In this document: in pieces, positions 13,508 through 25,044 of the stretch
Layout of the letters: each line of letters starts with the position of its first letter
How positions within the stretch are numbered: the stretch's first letter is position 1
Assembly (NCBI RefSeq): GCF_014905175.1
Contig: NC_057789.1
Location: 28,082,555 to 28,146,554 of the forward strand
Length of the DNA: 64,000 bases
Reading direction: 5' to 3'
DNA from: Aphidius gifuensis
Lineage: Eukaryota > Arthropoda > Insecta > Hymenoptera > Braconidae
Program-made: the position numbers and the translations under genes
Notes under the pieces: generated by a model
The model's input: only the letters and a program-made list of their open reading frames with translations
The model's database searches: none
What the model was told of the DNA's origin: nothing

Positions 13508-14635
13508 CTTTATTTTTTTATTTCAATAAAGAATATACATTGTTTTATTTTTTTTTAATTTTTACATTTACTAGATTACATCTAGTAATTATATATTTTT
13601 TTAAATAAATAAAATAAAAAAAAATTTCTTTCTATTATTTTATGAATTTTAAATAAATTATTAAGATGAAATTTTTTTTTTATTATGGCATAAATAAAGC
13701 AATGATTTGATTAAGTATTTTCGATGTGCATTTACCGATAGTTTATATCGTATTATCACTCAACGAATTTTTTTTTTTTTTTTTTTTCAATGGTGCGACA
13801 GACACGCGGCGAGAATTGAAGTGAGCGCCAGGCTAAAAGCAAAGTCGACCAGATATAGATGATTTTGCGCTTGCGCATATTAACAATAACAATGGTGGTG
13901 GATTTTTTTTTTTTTTTTAAATTTGTATATACACAACGACAACCCTTGCTAAAACGACCACCACTAATATCACAATTTTTTTTCCACCTCTTTTTCATCA
14001 GCTACTCTATTTGCACTATTATTATTTGTTTTATTTTTTTTTATTTTCATCACTTTTGGCCATCATTTATTTTCGATAATATAATCCATCATCGCGCTTC
14101 TTTACTTTATTATGGTAAAAAAAAAAAATATTCATCGTTTATCGACTTGATTATGTTAAAGTCGATCAAATTACTCGTTTTAACAGAGAGCAAATATTTT
14201 CTCAACAAGTGATGATTTATACATATTTTCTTGTTTATTTTTTCATTCAACAAGATGTATATAAGAAAAGTATATATAATTTAAATAAAAATAGTACAAT
14301 TTATTTATCATTAAATTTTTTTATTAATAAATAAATAAATAAATTGATGAGAATGATGAATTTTTTTGTTCACAGTGTTAATATTAAATATTTTTCTCAT
14401 GTTTATTATTTTATTTATTTAATTACAATATTAATATAAATTATTTTAATAATTTAAAATTGTTTTATTGAATGACGAATTGGACTAGTTTAAAGTTTTG
14501 AAATATATTAACTATTTAGGGGTACAGGGTTAAGGGGAATTATAATTAACGCTCCAGGCGACATTATGACGTACTGATGTTTGTAGTTCATTCATTTGAG
14601 AATATTAACCAAAACATGAGATAGACTACAAAGTG

Positions 14636-14662
14636 TAGGTCATCATAACTCGAGGTAGGTCA
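14636..14662 (+). promoter_or_regulatory. Paired TAGGTCA nuclear-receptor-type half sites
   Basis: Two identical direct copies of TAGGTCA occur at 14636-14642 and 14656-14662, spaced two helical turns apart (20 nt start to start). TAGGTCA preceded by an A/T-rich flank is the monomer-type site of ROR/HR3 and E75/Rev-erb receptors, which act in insect ecdysone cascades. The match is by motif only; no nearby gene start was identified. Confidence 0.25.
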
Positions 14663-15883
14663 TGTCACAATGGTTATTGTATTAAAATACATATTAAATA
14701 CAAACATTGACATGTTAAATATATATTTTTATTTTTTTATAAATATAAAAGTTAAATAAATTTAAAAAAAAATAAACAAAGGTAAGTATTTAATAATTAT
14801 CGATTAAATAGATATAAACATAAATTTATAAATTAACATTTAGATTTATAAATAAATATGAATGTTTTAATTTAAATCCTTGTTTAATAATAAATCATTT
14901 AATTATTTTTTTCATTTATTTTTAACAAGGATACTCAAAAGCCTTGAATATATATTTAAAACTTTTTGAAATTTATCAATATTTATTTTAAAATATTTAA
15001 AGATAAATAAGGATTAAAAAAAATTAAATTTACTTTATAAATTGACGGTATTGTCAATGAAATATAAATAATTGCATAAAATATTTGTCTTTTTCTTAAA
15101 TTCAGTTACAAATTAATTGTGAGTTTAAATATAAAAAGTTAAATAAAATTAATAAGAAAAAAAAAAAAAAAGTTAATTAAACAGGTTTTTATTTTATTTT
15201 TTTCATTTATTTTTAGATTTACTTCTTTTATAATAAAAATAAAATAAAAGCTTGATGTACTTTCTTTGTATTGTCGTCAAGTTGAGAGATACATTGAAGA
15301 AGATTTCAATTCTTGGTGTGTAGTCGATAATACGATTCGACGCCAACGGCATTACAAATGTGTATTACACTCTTTCAAATACATATTCTCATATGACATA
15401 AAGTGGAAAATATATATTGAAAATAATAGTCACATTTAAATATATATATATTATTCGATATACATTCACATTACATGTTCACTTAACATCTATTTATGTG
15501 ACCCCTTTATTTATTTTTATATTATTATTTCTCATTTTTAATATATAAAAATAATAAATAAACTAATAAACAATTTTCTTTAAATTTTTTATATCATATA
15601 AATTTATATTTTCTTTTTAATTTTATTTTCCTTGAGAAAAGTAAATCTTAAAGTATATTCCAATCTCCGGGGAGTATTAAAATTTATACCCATCGTGGAC
15701 GAGACATTTTTAATGGCTAAAAAAATTTATAAAAAATTGCTTTGCTATTGTATTTTATTTTTTTAATATAAATATTGTAAATATGAAATTTATAAAAATG
15801 CTTTATTGAATATTTAATTTTCCAACAAAGTATTTATTGTCTTTTATTATTTTTATTTCTAAAGAAATTTTATATTCTATTTT

Positions 15884-15903
15884 GAGAGAGAGAGAGAGAG
15901 AGA
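15884..15903 (+). repeat. (GA)n microsatellite
   Basis: About ten uninterrupted copies of the GA dinucleotide. It lies in non-coding sequence. Confidence 0.9.
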
Positions 15904-17561
15904 ATGGTTTATAAAAAAATAAAAAAAGCTGTATTGCAGCAGACTGTTGGGGCTTACGAGGGTTGAGGGAATGAATGTAAAAGGGTTCATCCATATGAGA
16001 GAGGGCAAAAGGTATTTTAGAATAGAGATGATGTGAGATGACGACAGGTGAATAGAAAAAAAGAAAATTTAAAAAAGAAAAAAAAAAATTGTGGCAATAG
16101 CTGTGCCTCATCATCCTCCGCTAATATTTACTTATGGTGATACAAAGAAGTCTCTGTGATAAAAATTTACGAAAGTCAGTGAAAAACTCGCATGTCTCTT
16201 ATGACCTGGCTGTTTTTATTTTTACAAAAAAAAAAAAAATATGTAATCTTGCATACTACAGATAACGTCAACATTCTTAAAAACTATTTTCATTATTTTA
16301 ATTTTTTTTTCTAAATGAAATAACTAGTTAATATTTAATTTATAAAAAAATTGCAATTTTATATTTTAAAAAAATTAATATTTAATATAGTATATTTAAT
16401 TATTAAATAAATATTTTCATCTTGTATATCAAATTTCAATATGATATTATAAAACTCATGAGATGAAAATTAATAACAAGAAAATAAAATTAAAAATAAG
16501 ACATAGTAAATTTAGAAAAACATTATATATATAGTTGAAAATATGATGAGAGAGTTGAGAGTGCATCGAAGCTTTCAAACGATGTCATAATTAAATTACC
16601 AATGTCATTGGTTGCCGTGGGCGCGAAACATAGTAGATGACAGTTTGCAAAGACCCGAGGTCAAACTTTCATATACACCATCTGTTCCTGATGTCCTTCA
16701 AAATAATTTATAAACTAACAAATTTTCTATTATTCTTTATATTTAATATTCTTTTCAATTTATTTACAATGTAAATTATATTTTTAGAGCTTTTTTTTTA
16801 AATGGCATTCTAAGTATGTTTACGTATTTAGAAAGCACAGTTAATTATATGCATCAAAATATTGGTGGTTTGAAAGCTCTTTGGTACCATAATCTAGGCA
16901 GGCTGGTTGGCTTTGATAGCTTCATGATGATGTACCACATTGTGTAAATCTATATATTATATTTGTTGCATCAAAACACACAGTCCATGTAATACCACAA
17001 ATTACATATTGCGCTTGAAACAAGTGAATTATCAACATTAACAACATATAGAGTACAATCTTAATTACTCTAATAATAAATTTAAAATAATTAAAATGAT
17101 AAATTTGATTTAAAAATTTAACAAAAGAGTATTATTAATTAATTATTAATATATTATCTTTTTTACAATAAATTATAATTCAATTTTAAATTTATTAAAT
17201 TTATAAATTTTTTTTTCATAAATTATTTACAGTAAATATCTATAATATTCATACAATTTTTATTTCTTTTTCAATATTTTAATATAAAAAGTAGAGCGGA
17301 AATTTACTGAGAGATGAAATGAAAAGAAAAAAATAATTATTATTATCATTTTTTTTTTTCACAAAAAAAAAATAATTAAAAAAGAAAAAATAAAAAAAAC
17401 TAGCTGATGTTGTGGTTTTTTTTATTATTATTTTTCTTGATAAAAATATATACCTATACGCATTTTCATTTTGTATTCGTTGTTCGTTCAAGTTGAATTT
17501 CACTGTGAAACGATGTGGGGAAAAACAGTAGTTGAATCGTTTCTACGACGCCGCCGGCATC

Positions 17562-17714
17562 ATGTCGTTCGCGAAACTCGTCACCTTTCTTTTGCCTTTA
17601 TCATATATTCTCTCGACCATCACTTGGATGATTGTGGTCCCGCTGAAAAATTTGCCGGAGGGCTGTCCATTCAAAGCTCAAGATCATCTTCATTCAAACA
17701 AGAAAAAAAAATAA
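17562..17714 (+). CDS. Candidate small membrane/secreted protein or 5' exon of a membrane protein
   Basis: The ATG at 17562 opens a 50-codon frame that begins MSFAKLV and continues into a hydrophobic segment of about 25 residues, then VVPLKN, a Gly-Cys-Pro turn, a short polar tail and a Lys run before TAA. The segment 17470-17700 is far less A/T-rich and far richer in CpG than its surroundings. A single hydrophobic N-terminal helix followed by PL and a cysteine resembles the first helix of TMEM179-like four-helix proteins. In that case this would be a first exon, but no GT donor is visible before the stop. A genuine micropeptide is the alternative. The frame is also open upstream to 17532 without an ATG. 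Confidence 0.35.
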   Translation: MSFAKLVTFLLPLSYILSTITWMIVVPLKNLPEGCPFKAQDHLHSNKKKK

Positions 17715-19858
17715 AAATAAAAGATTTTTTTTTCATTGGCCTGGCTCTCTGTCTTTCAGCTTCATAAAAATTTAAAAAAGTAATTCATATAAGCTCGGTC
17801 GATTGTTTTTTTTTTTTCTTTTTTATCTTCATAGAAAAATTTTCTCGTTATTTAAAATTCATTATTTTTATTCATCTATATATTGTCTAAAGAATTCAAC
17901 AATATTTAAATTTTGAATATTCAATATTAAAATAATAATTTATTGCATTTTAACATTCCCGGAAATTGATAAAAAAAAATAAGAAAAATACAGTTAAGAA
18001 AGTTATAAAATTGTATATCACTCTTTTAAATATTTCCATAATATTATAGTATTTTTTTTTTTTTTTTTTGAGTCATAAAAGCAAATGACTAGTGTATTTC
18101 TGATGATAAAAAAAATTTTATAGCTCGAACGTGTGTTGCGATATTTTTGAAATTGTCTACAAGACCTTGACATATTTAATAAATCTAAAATCGTTTTTTA
18201 AAAGTCTGTACATATTCGATTAGTTTGATAAATAAATAAGAAAATATACTACGACTAAAAAGAAAGAATAAATAATAAAGAAAAAAATAATTGACAAAGA
18301 AATTTTAATAAAAAAAAATAAAATAACAGCTATAGCTTAAAATTTATATTCCAGCTTGGTGTTATAAAACGTTTAAAGAATAATCATCATATATAATGAT
18401 CGAGACATCAGGCCATTAAACTCATGCGCAAAAAAATAACAAAAAAAAAAAAAAAATCACAAGATATCATATCAATCAATGAAGAGACGTGATTTGACTT
18501 TTAAAGGTCATATAAATTGTAAGTTAATAACGTCGTTTCACGATATTAGTTTAAAAATACTTTTATATACTTCTAAAATATATTTTTATATGTTTTATTA
18601 ATTTCCAGAAAAAAAAATATAATGAAAATTAAATAAATAAATTTAAAAGAATTAATTAAGAAAAACTGACTTTAAATTAATCAAGACAACTTGTTTGCTT
18701 GTAATTAAAATCATCCCAAAACTTAAATTCATTGTACTAAATTTTCATTGTTTATAATACAACTCAAATTAAACTTTTCATATTTAAATTTAATTTACTA
18801 AAATATATAATTGAAAACTTGGCTCTTGATCTGAATTGTATTTATCTACTTGTAGAAATACAGATACTAAATAAATAAACATTAAAAAAAGAAAAAAAAT
18901 TTTTTTTTAATCTTATCATTGACAATGATCGATCAACACGTGAACTCTCTACATCTTCATCATTCAATCATTTTGTTATAACAAACATCCGTATCGTTTC
19001 TGTCTTCAATTTACGTTTTTATATTGAAAAAATAAAAATAAATTAATAAAATCCCTCTTGAATGACTTCCATTTTATGGATGACAAAAATGACGTGGCAT
19101 CTTTTAGTAAAAAAAAACAAGTAGAAAAATAAAAAAAAAAAGACAAAAAAAAAACTACCCTACCTATAGTGTGGCATGACTGTCACAAGTGTGGTGTCCA
19201 ATATCAGGATGTATAGTTATTGAGTAAACCATGTGGTAACATACATGACATTGTCAACACTTGCTCTAAACACAAATGCAAATTACCCATTGTAAACCCC
19301 AACATGTCATTGTCAAAATTACGTCAGTTACAAAAGAAAATTGTTTAAAGTGTATCTTTTTTTTTTTTTTCTATAAAAGATTTTTCAATTCGTTTTGAAT
19401 AATAAATCATTTAATTAAATCTGATAAACGTTATATTTTTAAACTGGAGAATTAAAAAGTTGTTGAAAATTACAAAACTGGTTTTGATTTAATTATAGAG
19501 CTGGTTCATTTATGATTGTATATATTTGCGATTGAGAATCAAGGTCAAAGAACGCCTAATAAATATCAGAGGGGGAATTAAAAAGATACTGCTGGAAAAA
19601 TAAAAAAATTATTCACTGTATTGAATTGATTCTTCGCGACAATTTATATCTCATTTCAGTTGCTAATTTAATTAAATTTTTTAAATACGTTTCTTGTTGA
19701 GTGTCAAACTGATTATCTTCATCGATATACTAAAACTGAGATTGTAACCAGAACAAATAAATAAATAAATAAATTTTTTTATTTTCTTGTGACAAATAAA
19801 TTAAATCAGTGAACACAATTTTTTTAATTCCATCAAATCAGTTACAAAAAAAAAAAAC
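17715..19858. other. Intergenic region upstream of the aminopeptidase cluster
   Basis: A/T-rich, with no gene recognised. A less A/T-rich patch lies at 19170-19340. TCAGTT at 19656-19661 could be the initiator of the gene at 19859, which would give a leader of about 200 nt, but no TATA box sits at the expected distance. A TGATAA motif lies at 19419-19424. Confidence 0.4.
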
Positions 19859-22800
19859 ATGGAAAGCATTTACGTTGTGAAAATATTGTTATTACTAATT
19901 GTGATAATTTTTCCAACACGCGGAAAATGTTCTAGTGACATTAGTGATTATCCAAAAAGTACAATGAACAGATTACCAAAAAATATTGAACCAAAATTTT
20001 ACGAATTACATCTGTTGACTCAATTAAAATCATCAGAAAATTTCACCTACAATGGACATGTAAAAATTGATATGAATGTTTTAACAAAAACAAATTCAAT
20101 TGTTTTAAATGTTGATGGATTAAATATTATTAAAAATAAAACAATACTAAAAACTTTTGATAATAAATCAGTCGAAATAATTAATCAAAAATTCGATATT
20201 GAAAAACAATTTTACACTATAACATTATTGAATATTATTCAAGCTGGAAAATATTTGCTTGATTTATTTTTCATAGGTGAAATTCGTGATGATGTTTTTG
20301 GATTTTATCGAAGTTCAAGTAAAGTTGGAAATGAAACAAGGTATGTTTAAAGTAATAAAGTAAAAATACATATATCTACTGCAATGTGACTCATGTTTTG
20401 AATATTCAAGATGGATTGGCGTGACACAATTTTCATCAACATTTGCAAGACGTGCCTTCCCCTGTTTTGATGAGCCATACATGAAGGCTCATTTTAAATT
20501 GCACATAGGCCATTATAGTAATCAAAAAGTAACATCAAACACAAAAGCCGAGAGTATCAAAAAAACGTAAGTAAATTTAATCAAATATAAATTGTAAAAA
20601 TTATTTAAAAATTAAAAATGTACTATTATATTTTTTTAAAAAATTACTATTTCAGTGATGAAGATTACTGTATTACAACAATGGAAACAACACCATTAAT
20701 GTCAACGTATCTTGTTGGTTGGGTGATTCATGATTTTACCCAAGATAATTTAATAAATTCATCATTTCGTATATGGGCAAGACGATCAATGACTGGAAGA
20801 GGCATCCAGTCACTGATGGAAGGACGACAAACATATCTTGCACTAGAATCATGGATGAAAATAAAAAATCCAATTGAAAAATTTGACCACATTGCAATAC
20901 CAGATTTTAATTTTCAAGCAATGGAAAATTGGGGTTCTATAACAATGAGGGAATCAGTTTTTCTTCATGAAATAAATCAAACACCAACATTGAAAATTCA
21001 CTCAGGAAGAAATACAATGGCACATGAATATGCTCATACGTGGTTTGGTAATTTAGTTACACCAGAATTTTGGAATGTCGCATGGTTAAAAGAAGGTTTT
21101 GCAACATTTTTTTCATACTTTATTCATTCCACAAGAGTAAATAAAATTAATGATAATCGTATGATGGATTTATTTGTCATTGAAGTACAGCAAGATGCAT
21201 TGTTAGATGATTCTGTTAAACATAAAAGAACAATGAATGGTGTTGGTATTGATGAAGTAGAAAGTGCCTTTGAATGTCTTGATTTTGTAACATACAAAAA
21301 AGGTGCATCAGTTATTAGAATGATTGAACAATTAATGAATGCAAATAATTTTCAACTAGCCTTAAGATCTTATTTAAAAAATAAATCATTTAGTTTTGCA
21401 ACACCTGCAGTATTGTATCATCATCTAAATAATTTTACAAATACACATGTACTTGATGATATAAATATTGGACAAGTTATTGAAACTTATGCGACACAAC
21501 CAGGTTTTCCAATGGTCACAGTAACACGAAACTATTTGACAAATTCAATTGAAATAACTCAACAACGTTTCTATCAAAATGCAAATTTAACTATTGATAA
21601 ATTTAACAATTCCAAATGGTGGATTCCACTGAATTTTGCAACAAATTCAACCAATAATATGAACATGTCAAATTTTGGTTCTTTGTGGTTAAAACCATCT
21701 GACAAAGTCATCAACACAAGCATCAATGTTAATTCTTCTGAATGGATTATTTGTGATATTGACAAGGCTGGTTATTATCGTGTTAATTATGACAATCATA
21801 ACTGGGACATACTAATTAATTACATGATGTTTAATAAATTTAAAACACTTCATCAGGTGACTAGAGCAACATTGATTGATGATTCATTTAATTTAGCACG
21901 AGCTGGTTATTTAAATTACAAAATACCTTTAAATTTGAGTAATTATCTTGTTCGAGAAACAGAATATGAACCATGGTATTCAGCAATAAATTCATTTAAT
22001 TTTTTACATAAAATGTTTCGAGGTTCATCGACAATTCGTACAAATTTAGAGGTAAAATTTATTTTATTTTTATTTGTGATTTTAAAAGTAACATAATTAT
22101 TTAAATTTTAAATTTTAGAATCATGTTAAACGACTTACTGAAGTAATTTATCAATTTTTAACATTCAATGGAACGAGAGACGAACAACTTCGTACTAAAC
22201 TTTTACGCAATTTAATTTTATCAACTTCTTGTTTGATGAATAATACAGATTGTCTTAAAAATGCTAAGCTTACGTTTGAAAATTGGATGAATAATAAATT
22301 GTAAGTTTAGAGAATATTTTTTTTATTTTAATAATTTTTTTTTCATATTTATATTATTTTTTAGCATCAATCCGGATGTGAAAAGCTTTGTTTATTGTGT
22401 GGGAATTAGACATGGCAATGAATCCGATTGGGAAAATGTTTTCAGCCGATTGAATAATACTGAGTTACATTCTGAAAAAGAATTATTGATTAATGGCCTT
22501 GGCTGTACTAAAAACGAAACAAAAATCAACAAGTGAGTTATTTTTTATTCTTATTATTGTTGTTTAAAATATTTTCATTAATTTATTTAAATGCAGATTA
22601 TTGAATTATTCAATTTATGCTGGATATGAAATCCCAAAGCAGTATCAAATTAATATTTTCAATGCAGCTTTAACTGGAAATCCTGAAAATGTGAAAATTG
22701 TTTTAAATTATTTCAGTAAAAATATTAATAATATTATTCAATTGTAAGTATAATTAATTTCACTTTTTAATATTTAAAAAAAAATTTATCATTGTTATTA

Positions 22801-23111
22801 AATATATTTATTTCAGACGTAGACATACGTTTCTACAAAAAATGATCAATAGTATTAAGAAAGAAATTACTTCAATGGAAAATCTTCAAATAGTAAGAAA
22901 ATCATATAAATATTTAATTAATTTTTTTATTCAATTTGTATAAAATTTTTAATATTTTTTTTAGCTTAAAAATTTAATTGATTCTAATAAAAATAATCTG
23001 GGCAAATCTTTAAAAACAGCTGACAATGCAATTAAGTTTGCAGAAGAAACAATTTCATGGATAAAAAGGTATTCCCCTGTTTTCGCTGAATTATTAATTA
23101 CTAAATTATAA
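19859..23111 (+). CDS. Secreted M1 zinc aminopeptidase (aminopeptidase N-like) with QAMEN motif
   Basis: Eight exons give 917 codons: 19859-20340, 20411-20566, 20656-22051, 22119-22300, 22365-22532, 22597-22743, 22817-22892 and 22965-23111. It is predicted to be a zinc exopeptidase cutting N-terminal residues from peptides outside the cell. Residues 1-25 are a signal peptide (KILLLLIVIIF core). The N-terminal beta domain holds an FPCFDEP-type motif, and the zinc site is H336-E-Y-A-H340 with the third ligand E359. The catalytic Tyr sits in TYKKGAS, and an ERAP1-like C domain follows. The exopeptidase motif reads QAMEN instead of GAMEN. No C-terminal hydrophobic tail is present, so the product is probably soluble. 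The third exon, 1396 bp, has lost at least five introns that the paralogs keep. The last exon is read through to TAA because its SPV-type ending matches that of the gene at 33511. An alternative final intron at 23049 with an exon near 23145 is possible. Confidence 0.88.
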
Positions 23112-25044
23112 ATTTGCATTTATCATGTTGCATATTTATCATAGAATATCTTTTGTTTCTACAAACGATAAGTAAAATCATTTGCTGGTAAGCTAGAATT
23201 TTTATTTTATTCTTTAAAATAATATATGAATTTAATTTTATTATTATTAATTAAAAGACCCATATTTAATCTAAAAATCAATACTATTATTTTTATAATT
23301 GAAAAAAAAAAAAAATATTTCCAAACAATTTTACAATTTAATTGCTTAATTCTAAAGCCTGTTGGAATTGTTTATTTATTTTTATTCCAGAATTAATTTA
23401 CTTGGAAAAAAAAATATTTATTCGTCAAATTTTTAGTATTATCTTTTTATTATTTTTAAAACCTTTTTTAATTATTTTGTCAAATCCAAACTTTGTCATT
23501 GATGAAATCATCATGATAAGATCTTTCGGTTTAAGTTATTTTCTGTGAATTTTAAATTTAATCATCGATATAAATACTTTTAATTCGAGCTATCATTTTA
23601 TTAACATTTAAAAAAAAATCATCCAGTGAATATAAATGACTTGTCATAATAATAATATTTTAATATTTATAAATTCATTTTTTCTATTGATTTATTAAAA
23701 ATAATTTCATAAAAATAACAAACAATAAAAAATTTGGATGAAATTCACTTTACAATGTATCAGATAACATGTTTTTATTTTTTAAATAATATATATTTTT
23801 TTTTCGTTTAAATTGATTAATATGATAAAATCTGTAAACCCAGATAACACAAAGAAGTGTGTTATTAGTAAAATATGATAACAAACCATTTTTTTTAATC
23901 AATATACGACTTGATATAATAAATTGGACTCAAAGTCGATTGCCATGTTAAATTTAATCTTACCATCAAAAAATTATATTTGGGTCGAATTACAGAATTA
24001 TCTATTATCAAATAATCATAACAAATTTCCACTGAAAAAATGTATATTTTTTTAATCATTTGTCCATCCTTAAAAAATAAATAACTGATAAGGTTTATTT
24101 TGTTGAAAAATCTCAAGACTAATTACAAAGGAACGAAGAAAAATTAAATAAAATTATAAATCTTAAAAATAATTGACTTGATTAATAATTTTATTTTTTA
24201 AATTATCTAATCATTCAATAAATATCTCTCGATATTGTTTTTTAATTTTTGTGACTCATGGAATGATTTTAAATAAATAAAAAATTTTATAAATAAAATT
24301 GTCTCATGGTCATGTGCTATTTAAAAAAATAAATAATATATTTTAATGTTTTTATTCGAAAGTAATAATGTCCGCGGGTGTAAAATAATTGAGACATAAA
24401 TTATCGTTGATAAAAATTGTGTACATTTAAAACCAGGTTTTTCCTATTGAGATATTATTTGTCTATAAATTATTTTATCTAAAATATTAATTCTAATGAT
24501 AACAAAATATTTATTCTACAAAAATTTGTCAAACATGTAAAAAAATAATTATACAAAATAGAAATAATTTTTTTCAATTTCAACTGTAACAATATTTATC
24601 AATAAAAAAATAAAATTTAAAGATTAAATTTAATTTCAAATGATAAATCATATAGCAAGTAATATTTTAAGTTTTGACAAAATTTAGTCATTTGATCAAA
24701 CAGATTTCGACAAGTCAAAGCGTCATTGTGATGATAGCCAGAATTTTGATTGATAAGATTAGTATTTAATCTTTCGGTATTTTATTTGCTGATAGCCATA
24801 GACCTGTAAGCTTTATAAGATCGAATAGACTTGGTGATAGGCTTGATGGTTACCAACTGCTCGACTGTGAACAGTGATATTATATAGATTTTTTTTTTTT
24901 CTCAGGTAAATTATAATAATCTTGATACGTTAAATAAAAAAGCATGTGTTTTACTAACAAAAGTTAATGGTTGTTTCAGTTTAAAAAAAAAAAAACGAAT
25001 TTCAATTCAATTGAATAAATAATACCAAGTTTTAGCCAGGCAAA
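23112..25044. other. Intergenic region with GATA motifs upstream of the second aminopeptidase
   Basis: A/T-rich spacer. The last 350 nt are less A/T-rich and contain TGATAG or TGATAA at 24732-24737, 24751-24756, 24790-24795 and 24835-24840, plus TATAAG at 24814-24819. A possible 5' UTR intron of the next gene runs 24906-24979 (ctcag|gtaaat to tgtttcag). An exact transcription start cannot be assigned. Confidence 0.4.

Larger units (their letters stand above)
13508..17561. other. A/T-rich non-coding sequence with scattered GC islands
   Basis: No gene recognised. Less A/T-rich islands lie at 13780-13870 (several CpGs, GCGCTTGCGC palindrome), 14520-14670 (two TAGGTCA motifs), 15290-15370, 15930-16030, 16560-16690 and 16860-16950. 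They lack convincing long frames with paired splice sites and could be regulatory elements or untranslated exons. Confidence 0.4.

Noticed and set aside
13756..14212. Opposing open frames at 13756-13998 (-) and 13859-14212 (+)
   Set aside because: Both depend on long poly-T/poly-A tracts, overlap on opposite strands and lack any recognisable domain. The CpG-rich core may be regulatory instead.
15803..16114. - strand open frame of about 100 codons
   Set aside because: It includes the (GA)n microsatellite and poly-A runs translated as Ser-Leu and Phe repeats; no family features.
23049..23175. Alternative last intron and exon for the first aminopeptidase (donor at 23049, exon near 23145)
   Set aside because: Splice sites are possible, but reading through to TAA at 23111 gives an ending (tyrosine, SPV, then a leucine-rich helix) that matches the C-terminus of the gene at 33511. 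The alternative does not.
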